Shown here: in pieces, positions 26,011 to 35,400 of the stretch
How the letters are laid out: each line of letters opens with the position of its first letter
Numbering within the stretch: position 1 is the first letter of the stretch
NCBI RefSeq assembly: GCF_014651635.1
Contig: NZ_BMXG01000010.1
Span: 101,965 to 165,964 of the forward strand
Origin: Cerasicoccus arenae
Lineage (GTDB): Bacteria > Verrucomicrobiota > Verrucomicrobiia > Opitutales > Cerasicoccaceae
DNA length: 64,000 nt
Direction: 5' to 3'
Made by a program: the position numbers and the translations under genes
The notes under the pieces: generated by a model
The model's input: only the letters and a program-made list of their open reading frames with translations
Databases searched by the model: none
Told to the model about the DNA's origin: nothing

Positions 26011-27480
26011 TTAATGCTTACTTGGATCTGTGTGCATGATCTCGAGCCTCTGATTTAGTTGGAGTTCGAGGCGGGAAATGTCGTTCGCAAAGACGTCTTC
26101 GTCGGCGTGGTTAATCATTTCGGAGGGATCCTCCTTTTCTAGGTAGAGTTCCTTCCCCGCTTCTCCATAGCACCAACTGGTGAATCGCCACTCGGGGGTG
26201 CGGATTGAGAAGTTCCTTGAGTCGCTATCTCCAACTGCGGAAATAGCGGCTTCCCGTCCTACCCACGCAGGGGCGTCAACGGCACGAGCAAAACTCTCGC
26301 CAGAGGTCCAGACTGGTTCAGGAAGCCCGACCAAATCAGAGAGGGTGCGGTATATATCGACTAGCTCCACCGTTGTGGATGACCGCTGTCCGTTACCCTT
26401 GGCCCTGGGGTCGTAAACCATAAGCGGTATGTGATTCGCCTGGTCGAAAAGGGTTTTCTTTTGCCAGTGTCCGTGTTCTCCAAGATGGAAGCCGTGGTCT
26501 GAGATGAAGACAACGATGGTATTGTCCGCAATTCCCAGATCGTCAATGGCTTGAAGGACTCGACCGACGTTAGCGTCGAGATATGAAACAGTTGCATAGT
26601 AGGCATGAATGACCTCCCGGGCGAGCGGATCTGGGATGTCTATTTGTCCCGGCATCCACGGCTTGTCCACCCGAATGCTCTCAACTGCGGGCCCGGGCAG
26701 ATGTGTCAAGTAGTCCTCAGGTACCTTGGGTGGTTCAAAGTCCGATGAGTCGTAGAGGTCGAAATATTTTTTTGGGGCGACGAAGGGTGTGTGCGGCTTA
26801 TAGAATCCTACGCCTAGAAAGAAGGGTGTCTCTTCGGCGATAAACTGTTCCATCAACTTAATCGATTCCGATGCCACTTTTCCGTCAGTGTGTTCCTCAT
26901 CAGTTTTAACTGGGTCGGCAAACCAACTCAATTGGGCTCCAAGTCCGTCATTGTTTTTTATTTCCTCTCGTAAATGGGATATGCGAATGATGTCGTCTTC
27001 AATGGTCTTATCATAGCCGATGGGATCGATCGCAATATGCCAAGATTCCGGGTCGTCATGGTCGGCCCGCCCGATGCCATCAGGGTTATCGGCATGGTAG
27101 ATTTTTCCTACTCGAGCCGCTACGTAGCCATGATTCATGAAATGCTGAGAAAGTGTAATGATATTCACATGGCGTTCGCGCAATTTATCGCGCAGTCCGA
27201 TGAGCCCGGTGTCCTCAGCATAGCGTCCGCTCATCATACTGTTGCGCGAAGGACCACAAAGTGGGTAGTTTGCATAGGCTCGGTCGAAGATAACACCTTT
27301 TTGGGCGAGCCGATCCAAGTTTGGAGTCTGGATCCGATTATTACCATAGCAACCGATATTTATAAAAAGATCGTCGGCCACAATGAAGACTACATTGGGC
27401 TGCATATTTGCAGAGGCCAGAATGATAGAGGCGGCAAAAAGTGATAATATTGCACAGAGCGTAGGAAAGATCTTTTGCAT
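26011..27480 (-). CDS. Secreted S1-family sulfatase (iduronate-2-sulfatase-like)
   Basis: 489 residues. ATG 27480 is chosen because it starts a signal peptide (MQKIFPTLCAILSLFAASII); the longer frame from 27555 would translate through the operator. Metal ligands lie in VVFIVADDLF (D36, D37). The modification motif PLCGPSRNSMMSGR gives Cys75, to be turned into formylglycine, and FISDHGFHLGEHG carries further metal and sulfate ligands. The pattern YKPHTPFVAPKKYF is typical of iduronate-2-sulfatase-like S1 enzymes. It would remove sulfate esters from a polysaccharide or its oligomers outside the cytoplasm. A perfect operator lies 29 bp upstream. Confidence 0.93.
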   Translation of the reverse strand: MQKIFPTLCAILSLFAASIILASANMQPNVVFIVADDLFINIGCYGNNRIQTPNLDRLAQKGVIFDRAYANYPLCGPSRNSMMSGRYAEDTGLIGLRDKLRERHVNIITLSQHFMNHGYVAARVGKIYHADNPDGIGRADHDDPESWHIAIDPIGYDKTIEDDIIRISHLREEIKNNDGLGAQLSWFADPVKTDEEHTDGKVASESIKLMEQFIAEETPFFLGVGFYKPHTPFVAPKKYFDLYDSSDFEPPKVPEDYLTHLPGPAVESIRVDKPWMPGQIDIPDPLAREVIHAYYATVSYLDANVGRVLQAIDDLGIADNTIVVFISDHGFHLGEHGHWQKKTLFDQANHIPLMVYDPRAKGNGQRSSTTVELVDIYRTLSDLVGLPEPVWTSGESFARAVDAPAWVGREAAISAVGDSDSRNFSIRTPEWRFTSWCYGEAGKELYLEKEDPSEMINHADEDVFANDISRLELQLNQRLEIMHTDPSKH

Positions 27481-27509
27481 GGTAAAAAGCTGGTACAGGC
27501 GCGGGTAGG

Positions 27510-27521
27510 TATTACGTAATA
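27510..27521. promoter_or_regulatory. LacI-type operator (sulfatase operon), perfect palindrome
   Basis: TATTACGTAATA, 12 of 12, followed by GC. It lies 29 bp upstream of the sulfatase start and overlaps the longer frame, supporting the shorter start. Confidence 0.88.
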
Positions 27522-27572
27522 GCTTAAAGTTGGTTGGCAACAAAAAACGATCCAATTCATCGACCGCATAGT

Positions 27573-27620
27573 ATTACTCCAATCATGCTAAGATTTTTCG
27601 GCAAGAGCCATTGGAGTAAT
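27573..27620. repeat. 11-bp inverted repeat with 26-base loop
   Basis: ATTACTCCAAT (27573-27583) and its exact complement ATTGGAGTAAT (27610-27620) flank 26 bases in the gap between the broken permease and the sulfatase. No run of T follows directly on either strand, so it is a poor terminator candidate; a regulator site or element remnant is possible. A second small hairpin (CTAGCG-GTAG-CGCTAG) lies at 27634-27649. Confidence 0.5.
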
Positions 27621-27701
27621 CTCAAGCTTCATGCTAGCGGTAGCGCTAGGATTTTCCTTTTTTGATTCGGTGGTTGTTCTATTGGATACAGATTGCTAGG
27701 A

Positions 27702-28366
27702 TTACTCGTCCGTAGGCCAATAATACAGCGAGAGTAGAGCCCGGTCTCCCCAACGTATTGAGGAGTGGTCTTTTCGGAGTCCTGCTACCATAATGAGCCC
27801 AACGAGCAGGATGAGCCCAGCGATGCTCCCGAACAGTGGATTTATCACTGTGTGTATCGTTGTTTCCAGTTTTGTGGCCAGAGTGGGCATCGCATAGTCA
27901 AGCCAGTTGAGGAATTGCATGCCGCCACTCGCATTGAGGAATCCATTTAATAGTCCGAATTCGGGATCGTAGAAACTCTTCCAAATTAACAGCCAAACCA
28001 TCTGTGGCACGATCATCGGAACGACAAAGCAGACCTGAAAAATGTAGCGAATACGGTCATGGAAAAGCCGATGTAACGAGATAGCAGCAAAGATACCTGG
28101 CCATCGTTTAATTAGATTCGCAATGAGTAGGATGCCTACCAATTTGAATGATTCCCAGAATTGCGGATCAGCAAAGGCTTCAATGAAATTTTGGAAGCCG
28201 ACATACTCCTGGACCGTCGGGGGTACCAGCGAAAAAGTGACATGACAAGCACATCGATCTTTGGGTAATAGCTGAATATTGCTAGCGAAAGAATCGTTGG
28301 CAGGCAAAGCGCATATAATTTGGCTTTAGGAAACCAGCGCTTAATTCTAGTGGGCTTCTTTGATTC
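27702..28366 (-). pseudogene. Sugar ABC transporter permease (MalF-like), broken
   Basis: An N-terminal piece in one frame (28366 to about 28226: IKRWFPKAKLYALCLPT, LAIFSYYPKIDVLVMSLF) passes into a second frame at a run of five G at 28219-28223 and continues PPTVQEYVGFQNFIEAF and PMIVPQMVWLLIWKSFYDPE, typical of the MalF-type membrane domain. There is no start codon in the first frame after an upstream stop. The protein ends at 27702 without the EAA loop that contacts the ATPase. It follows the solute-binding-protein gene and is its expected partner. No second permease or ATPase is present, so the importer cannot be assembled from this locus. Confidence 0.75.
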
Positions 28367-28404
28367 AGTATTTCAATCTGAAAATTACTGCATCGGGGGC
28401 ACAA

Positions 28405-30240
28405 TTAATTGTTGTTAGTCGGGTAACTCTCATTGGGGTAAGTGTCTTTCCAGAGCCACTCCAGTTGCACGCCCTCGTCCTCATTCAGTGATTTGTATAC
28501 CAGAGATTGCAGCTTGGTTTCCGACTTTTGGTCATCATTGAGGTATGCCCTGTATTCCAATGTAGATACCATCCTATCTAAGGCCCGCGATTGGTCTTTG
28601 ATTGCCGTCAACTTGCTGATCCAATATCCTCTCATTCCACGTATCGGATCGTTCAGGATGGCTACCATACGGGATTTGAAATCTTCATATGTGATGTCGC
28701 CTGCCATCGCCAATAAAGATTGGCTGACCCATTCGCGTCGCATTGCCGCAGTGGCACCGCCAAAAGAAATGGACATGGATCTGGGGAAGCCTTCTGACTG
28801 TGGGATGAATGCCTTCATCTTCTCGATGGTTTCAGCGCCACCTGTAGCTGGTAGCCATCCGGAACGGCGATTCAGTTCCTCGTTGATGGGCTGAGAGGTG
28901 ACAAACTGAAGAAAGTCAACTGCCCAATCAAAGTTTTTGGAGGTGTTGTTCACGCTCAATGCAACTCCTGACAGAAAGCTGGCTTCAGAGGTTTGATATG
29001 GAAGCAGTTTCGCCCAACGTTCACCCTCTGCTGGGATCGGTGCTCGTCGTATGATTGGCTCAAAGCGATCATCGGGGTCATCGCGATTTTGTGCACCCAT
29101 AAATATACTGGCAGCGTCCCAACCACCAGACGATATCATAGCGGCCTTTCCCAAGATGAATCGTCGCATGGCTTGCTCACGATCTAGCCCTAGAAAACCT
29201 TCGGGGTAAAAACTGGTGAGTAGCTGTGTTAGATTTATATATTCCCGAATGGGCTCATCGTCAAAGGACCATCGTTCAGTTGACCAGCCGTAGGCAGTCT
29301 CAAAGCCGTCCACGCCGCTACCAATTGGCCCTTCAATGCCTTCACTGAAATTAGACAGAAAGATCGGCTCGTATGCGAAACAAAGATTATTCCCACCATA
29401 ATTTCCTACTGATATAGGAACCAGGTAGGGGTCATTTATCGCCTTGCCGTATACTTTGACTGCACTGCAATAGAGGATGAATTGGCCGAGTGTTTCGGGC
29501 GGAATACGAGGAAGCGCTAGCCATTCACGCAAACGCTGGTTGTCGGGGAGGTAGCCTTTTACTTTATCACCGGATCGATCTATCCACAGCTTTGTTAACC
29601 AATCAGGCTGAGGGCTTTGTTGAATCTGTTCCTTAATGAATGCCTTAACCAATTTTAAAATATGATCGTTATAATAGATGCGCCCGTTGCCAAGCGTGCT
29701 TACTGGAATTCCGTAGTAACCATCCAAGATTTCATCATATCCGCCCCGCATACCGTCTACGGCCGTATCTTGCCAAGAAGAAGCGCTTAGATACTCGGCT
29801 AACGCAGGATCGAGACCATCAGCTAGAAACTTCTGGGCATTGTATGGATTTGGCTGGCTGATATACGAATCCATTGCGGAGTAGAAACGTGCCGTATTAC
29901 CACTGGCAATTACTTGAGAATTACGAGCGGCGATGTCCGGTGCAGTTCCACTGATAAGATGCACATTCATGAACTGGTTGTAAATTCGCTGATTAATCGG
30001 AACTTGCTCAACGCGTATGCCTGCCTCTTGGACTTTTGGGAGCTTCATGTATTCGCTCATTGCCCAGTCTAATGCTTCACGGTATCCGGGTTCCAGTTGC
30101 CAGTGAGCAATTCGTATAACTTTGCTATCCGCGTCCTCGCCATCGCCTCCCGTTAATGAGATGCGCAAGAATCGGCCCGCACTAAGCAGATAAGCGAAAA
30201 CTAGCAGCGAAATTGCGACATAGTTTAGGCGATTTTTCAT
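28405..30240 (-). CDS. ABC-type extracellular solute-binding protein family 1, membrane-anchored
   Basis: 611 residues, longer than the usual 400-450. An N-terminal helix (YVAISLLVFAYLLSAGRFL) without a lipobox acts as a signal anchor. The body has family 1 binding-protein features: VIRIAHWQLEPGYREALDW, ISGTAPDIAARN, GIPVSTLGNGRIYYND and NFDWAVDFLQFVTSQ. Such proteins capture sugars for import. The start codon overlaps the stop of the TPR lipoprotein gene (ATGA), showing translational coupling, and the permease that follows is broken, so the protein may now work with a distant transporter or as a sensor. Confidence 0.87.
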   Translation of the reverse strand: MKNRLNYVAISLLVFAYLLSAGRFLRISLTGGDGEDADSKVIRIAHWQLEPGYREALDWAMSEYMKLPKVQEAGIRVEQVPINQRIYNQFMNVHLISGTAPDIAARNSQVIASGNTARFYSAMDSYISQPNPYNAQKFLADGLDPALAEYLSASSWQDTAVDGMRGGYDEILDGYYGIPVSTLGNGRIYYNDHILKLVKAFIKEQIQQSPQPDWLTKLWIDRSGDKVKGYLPDNQRLREWLALPRIPPETLGQFILYCSAVKVYGKAINDPYLVPISVGNYGGNNLCFAYEPIFLSNFSEGIEGPIGSGVDGFETAYGWSTERWSFDDEPIREYINLTQLLTSFYPEGFLGLDREQAMRRFILGKAAMISSGGWDAASIFMGAQNRDDPDDRFEPIIRRAPIPAEGERWAKLLPYQTSEASFLSGVALSVNNTSKNFDWAVDFLQFVTSQPINEELNRRSGWLPATGGAETIEKMKAFIPQSEGFPRSMSISFGGATAAMRREWVSQSLLAMAGDITYEDFKSRMVAILNDPIRGMRGYWISKLTAIKDQSRALDRMVSTLEYRAYLNDDQKSETKLQSLVYKSLNEDEGVQLEWLWKDTYPNESYPTNNN

Positions 30241-31154
30241 TGCCCGACTCCTTCTAAGAACGCATTTCTCATTTCAGGAAGGGGCACGCTATCATCTGGA
30301 TTCGCTTCATTATATCGGCGGATATTATTTAGTGCGAACCAGCCGTATTGGCTGCGTGGATACTCCTCGACTAACTTGGTGGAATACACGGTAGAAAGAA
30401 GGGCTTGATCTGATCGCTTGGCGAACTCTGCCATCCGCCAAATGTAAATATGCTCTTTTGTTTTGTTAGCGAAGCCTTCTTCCAGGGCGATTTGATAGTA
30501 ATTCAAAGCGTTCTTGGGATCATTTAAGCGTTCGTAGTAAATGTCCCCAAGATACTGGGCTACGACGCTTCGCCAATTGGAATTGGGATAGCTTTCCAAA
30601 TGGTTACCGAGTATGCTGATAGCTCGTGTTAGTCCTTCTTGGGTTAGCGTTTGAACGTAAGTTTGCGCCAGCCTAAGCGTCGCCTCAGATACAAGATCAT
30701 TACTGGACTCAGAGGACAAAACTTCACGATACAGTGACTGGGCTTTGGGAAGATCTACTTCGTCAGTTCTGTAATCAGATACTTCGTAGATTCGACCTAG
30801 ACTGATCTTTGCCAGCGCAATAATTTGAGCATCCGAAGCATGATCAATTACCTGTTGGAAAAAAGAGCTTGCCAGTTCAATGTTATGAGCCGATGGAGGG
30901 CTGCTGTGCCAAGCGGCAATGGCGGCAGCAAAGGTGATTCTATCCCAACTATCTGAACCTTTATCTAAATTGGGTTGAACTTTACTCAGCTTGTTTCCCG
31001 CTAGGTTGTAGTCGTAATATTTGAGAGCTTCCAACCCCTCATCGACCAATTTCTGATTTTCACTATGCTTACTGTGCTCACCTTGATCGCAGCCAACCAG
31101 TATGCCTAGATATGCGGCAGCCAAGAATGCCAAGCCTGTCTTTAAATGCTTCAC
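30237..31154 (-). CDS. TPR-repeat lipoprotein
   Basis: 305 residues. A lipoprotein signal ends at LGILVGC (lipobox, Cys22). The rest is helical, with repeated 34-residue TPR-like units, for example QIIALAKISLGRIYEVSDY, EATLRLAQTYVQTL, VAQYLGDIYYERLNDPKNAL and LNYYQIALEEGFANKT, similar to YfgC/BamD-type scaffolds. It probably sits in the envelope and supports protein-protein contacts. It is first in an operon with the solute-binding protein (4-bp overlap), and a perfect operator lies 151 bp upstream. Its role in sugar capture is inferred from operon position. Confidence 0.83.
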   Translation of the reverse strand: MKHLKTGLAFLAAAYLGILVGCDQGEHSKHSENQKLVDEGLEALKYYDYNLAGNKLSKVQPNLDKGSDSWDRITFAAAIAAWHSSPPSAHNIELASSFFQQVIDHASDAQIIALAKISLGRIYEVSDYRTDEVDLPKAQSLYREVLSSESSNDLVSEATLRLAQTYVQTLTQEGLTRAISILGNHLESYPNSNWRSVVAQYLGDIYYERLNDPKNALNYYQIALEEGFANKTKEHIYIWRMAEFAKRSDQALLSTVYSTKLVEEYPRSQYGWFALNNIRRYNEANPDDSVPLPEMRNAFLEGVGQ

Positions 31155-31305
31155 GATAAATACAGAAATACGAGTTTGGTAAATTAGCCTGATTCAGGCA
31201 GAGGTTTATAAATGGGCCATTGAATATAAGGTAGGGGCGTGGTGAGCTTTTGGAGGAAATGGGGTTTGGGTTTTATTAGTCATGAATTTGAATCTTTTGG
31301 GGGAA

Positions 31306-31317
31306 TATTACGTAATA
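31306..31317. promoter_or_regulatory. LacI-type operator (TPR lipoprotein / solute-binding operon), perfect palindrome
   Basis: TATTACGTAATA, 12 of 12, followed by GCAA, 151 bp upstream of the TPR lipoprotein start. Confidence 0.86.
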
Positions 31318-31359
31318 GCAACTTAAAAAATCCCCCCTGTTTGTTGATAATTGGAATCT

Positions 31360-31628
31360 GAAGCTAAATTCCTTGGTATTCCCTCCTAGAATATCGCTCC
31401 TGGTCGAGCAGCTTTTGAAGATTAAAGCCCTGGAGATCGCCTTGGAAAAAACGTCTGAGCCTGGAGCGCCAGCGCAGCGTTGCCACCAAGGCGATTGCTG
31501 CGCTGCAGTGTTCCAGGAGACAAGTCTGTGGCTGGTTGGGCAACCTGCGTTTCCAGAATGGCTTTCACTTGGCTGGGGAGCACATTTTAGTAGCGATAGC
31601 TGTTGCCGGTAAAGAGCAAATCGATCCA
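31360..31628 (-). pseudogene. Remnant of an SGNH hydrolase N-terminus
   Basis: On the minus strand from 31628 a frame reads WIDLLFTGNSYRY, a stop, then NVLPSQVKAILETQVAQP and further helical sequence, with more stops after about 31430. FTGNSY followed by a helix matches block I of DUF4886-like SGNH hydrolases such as the intact gene at 17826-19250. Later blocks are absent. The open 117-codon frame here is in another register and has no recognisable features. The rest of the 31155-31768 gap holds only the operator. Confidence 0.45.
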
Positions 31629-31768
31629 TCGGCTCGAACTAGAATAGCCCTGCGATAAGGAATACAGCATTCAATGCGGCAATTGCCTGATGCGCTAGAG
31701 TACGGTTTCGATAGCTTGGCCTTTTAAACATAAATGGATTGAGTGTGTGCCGTTTAATGGAGGCAGTC

Positions 31769-32470
31769 TCAATTACTTGACGAATTGACCAGATCAGGAA
31801 TGAGGCGTATTTCAATGTTTCCTCGGGTTGGATCGTCACTTGGAAGGATGAAAACGAGGTAGCGGAAGTCTTCGGAGAAAGTCCAACTGGAGGCGTAAAG
31901 ACGTTTGGCCTGGCCTTTTTCACTTTCAGCAAGTTGCACAGTGACTTCAAAATCTTTTGGATTCTTTACTTGTGCATAAGCGGTAGATTTGGGGGACAGC
32001 AAAAACCTTTGATCATCAATGACGCCACCAATCTGTTTTTCGGTAAAGTTGAAGATTCGGTAGCTACCAGCTGGAGAACTTTCTACGCTGTCATTCACTG
32101 CATTGACGCGATAATTTGGATCTTTCGCATCTGCTTTAGAGAAAATGAGCAGAGGATTTTCGGGAGCTTGAACTGCGTCAAAAGAGGCAATAGGGATTCG
32201 AACGCTTGGTGTATCGCCCTGTTTTACTTCCTTGTAGAAAGTGATCGGATTGGTTCCTTTGTAGTTTACCCAATCAGTTCTGGAATTTGAGTAAATATTT
32301 AAGCGAGTGCCGCCCTGAGCTTCCATGTAAACACCCGAGTTAAGCGGATAATTTAAGGCCAAGGCGCGAAAGCGCAGTTGGATGTCTGGACCGTCATATT
32401 GGGCGAGCAGGCTACTACTGGGGATCAGCAACAGCGTGAATAAAAGGTGAAAGAGTCTTAAGGATTTCAT
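31769..32470 (-). CDS. Secreted hypothetical protein, partner of the giant pilin-like protein
   Basis: 233 residues with a signal peptide (MKSLRLFHLLFTLLLIPSSS, cleavage near LLAQYD). The mature part is beta-rich with no recognised domain (IQLRFRALALNYPL, GSYRIFNFTEKQIGG, FRYLVFILPSDDP). Its start overlaps the stop of the giant pilin-like gene by 4 bp (ATGA), so the two are made together in fixed ratio. It may be an assembly or surface partner of that protein. Function unknown. Confidence 0.72.
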   Translation of the reverse strand: MKSLRLFHLLFTLLLIPSSSLLAQYDGPDIQLRFRALALNYPLNSGVYMEAQGGTRLNIYSNSRTDWVNYKGTNPITFYKEVKQGDTPSVRIPIASFDAVQAPENPLLIFSKADAKDPNYRVNAVNDSVESSPAGSYRIFNFTEKQIGGVIDDQRFLLSPKSTAYAQVKNPKDFEVTVQLAESEKGQAKRLYASSWTFSEDFRYLVFILPSDDPTRGNIEIRLIPDLVNSSSN

Positions 32471-35400
32471 ATCTCATCTTGGCTGAGCCAACGTGCGGAT
32501 ACGATGACAAATCGGCGTCCAAATTCCTGGTTAATAGGGTCGTTGAGTTGGGATATTTCAGTGTCGGCGCTGTCGTTGTCTGCATTCACAAACTCTGGTA
32601 ACCGACGCACGACTGCCTCGAGCACTGCTTCCGCATCAATTTTTTTGGTAAGTGGATTTATAGTGCTGCCGTAAGAGCGGATGACGAAAGTATCGGAGCG
32701 GGCAGTAAGGTAGGGCACCAGTGGTGTCAGCACATCGGCTTGTGTCAAATACTGTGGTAGGCCTACACCACTGAAGGCGGTTACGTGCTCTTTCTGGAAG
32801 TACTTACCTGGATCCGTGTAGGCTTCTACATAGAGATTATCGTCGTTAATATCGAGCGAATCGATAGCCGCTTGGATTGTTCCGGCTTTGCCGTTTTCGG
32901 TGTCTTCAATTTTACGGTTCACGAAGTGGCTGATTGATAGGAAGGGGCCGCGCTCTTTGATTTCGTTCACGATTGCCTGGGCAAGATCGCGGCGTTGTGT
33001 TTCGCTGAGACCTTTGGGCCCACGCCAGGCCTGAGAGCTGAGGCCGTTGGGGAGCGTCGTCCGCGGAAAAATGGTTTCGTCTGCGTTTGAGGCATCGGCG
33101 TAGCCCGAGATCGGATCCAGATATTTGTAGTCAACACCCAGAGTCGAGGCCAGAAAAGCGTCCCAGGCGTCGACAGAAAGGCTGTTGACATTAAAGCCGC
33201 CGGCGACGCCGAAGTAGCGAGCCGTCTTTGAGAAACCATCGATGGCATTCAAGTTCTCAACGAGTTGGCTCGATGCGGTTCCGGCGCTATCTGCTAAAGC
33301 TTCAGGTGGTCCAATATAGCGGAAGCTTTCATTGCTTAAACTGATTTCCTTCCCTTGACTTGCGGCATCATCAATCAGGTTGACGAGGGTCGTTTCAAGG
33401 TCGGTCGTCTCGGGGACATCTCCGCTGAGATCCATCTCAGGAGTGAGTGTTGAGAAAAAATAATCATCGAAGAGTGCATCATTTGCCAGATAGGAGAGAT
33501 CATACTGGGTATAGCGTGCACCATTTTCCCCGACGATTTCATCCAAGTCGAAGCTGCCACCAGCCCAGGCATTTGCAATTGCCTGCCCTGGCATGTATGC
33601 GGAATCAGCGATACGGGCATGCTGTAGTGATCCGAGGGAACGCATGGGGTAGGTGGGTATCTCAGAAACCACTACATGTGATTCTGATGCGGAGGAGTAG
33701 CCTTCGCCAAAAAAGCCTCTATCATCCAGAGACTGGATGTCGGTGTAGTTGCTTATCGGTCCCATTTGCATAGAAAACGTCGTCAAGAAACCACCATGGG
33801 AGAATTGACCATCCACATTGCCGGAGAACGGAGACATTGTGCCGATGAATTCGCTCGGGGAGGGGACTAGCTTCGGGTCGGGCATGACAGGGTTTTGGAA
33901 AGTGCCGATGTAGAGAAAGGGCATTTTCCGGTTGGGATAGGAGCCAATTATGTTGGGGCGTACACTGAGCGGAAAAGGGCCTGAGTCGCCATTCTCACCG
34001 TAAAGCAAGTAGTGGAGGGCTGCGTTCGATTTATCGTCTATCGGCCCATTAAGTGGAATGAATAAATTCTGTATGTAAGTATCTGTCTCGATTAGGCTGC
34101 CACCTGAGTTCAACGCACTTTCAGGCACATAAGCAGTCGTAGTGGTCATGGTTTGCCAGGTTTTCGAGCGGAGATCACCGTCATTAACCTTAGTGAAGTT
34201 TTGCCAGGGATAGAAATTCAACTCCATGAGCTCTGAACTGGAGGCTTTGATTTGGTGAATGATCCCATTGCTATAGGGCGCATTGGAGTCATTTCCGCGC
34301 CTACCCAGTAGAATGCCACCTTTTTTGTGCAAACCTGATGATAGCTTGATAGCTCGGGTCTTGAGGGAATTGCCTTCCTTGTTGACGAGGAGTAGCTCGT
34401 TGACTGGCGTCGGCTGATTGTTTGGGTCTGAAAAGTATCGGATTTCCCCGGGTTCTAATATGATGTTGCTCCCATCGCCGATGACCAGATTGACCTTTCC
34501 AAAGAAGCCGGGTTCCATGATATTCCGGAGGGCGGAAAATTCCGCGGTCATTTGAGGGATGCTTAGATTGGACTTTTCAAATGGTGGTAAATGTTGCTTG
34601 GCGCTGGTCAAGGATGTGGGTGCCAATGAAAAGAGGAATCCAAAGAGCCCGTCAGAAACAATCTTTATGCCGCCGTTAAATTCGACCGCGACATTGTAGG
34701 GATTCCAAAGGCATACGATTGGTTCGACAACTACACTTATCGCATTAGTGATTCCCCCGGTTAGTTCGAAGGCACCCCCTACCGGCGCTTCGCCTCCTGC
34801 GGTTAATGCTTGGCCCTCTTCTACGTAGCGCCATTCGGGCACATTCTGGTCTTCGTAGAGGGAAAAGACGTAAATGACTCGGTTAACAAGTGGCATCACC
34901 TCATGCTCTGTCAGACGCGTTACCGGTTCGATCTCATTCAGAGATTTTGTTTTGACTGATGTGTTAACGAAATTGTTTTGTGCGCCTTTGGGGTGATTGT
35001 GTATGTCTCCTCCCCAGTCCGCTTCCATTGTGTGGAAGTATCCTTTTTGCCCTCCTTTGGGCGAGAGGTCCAGCGCGTTGGGGCCGAATGGGCGCATTTT
35101 GATTTGTGGCACCGTGCTATTGTTTGTGACTTTCTTGTAGAGTCGGTAGAAGTCGCGAAGCTTGTGCCAAGTTGGACCACGAACGAATGCATTTGGCCCA
35201 TGTTGCGGAACTGCTTCTGTATATAGGTAACTGACTTGGTCTTGGTTAACTGGATCGATGTAGTTTACGCCATCGGTTGGAGGAAGATTTTCCCAGTCAC
35301 TGAATGCTGATTCGGTGCTTTCGCCGGTGTAGGGGGTGCGAGCAAAATCGGCATCACTCAGCTCAAATAATAGGCTCAGGTCTTTTTTGAGCCCACCTTG

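Noticed and set aside
31639-31950. 103-codon minus-strand frame with a hydrophobic C-terminus near the secreted partner gene
   Set aside because: It overlaps the 31769-32470 gene out of frame, and its unique part is short and unrecognised.
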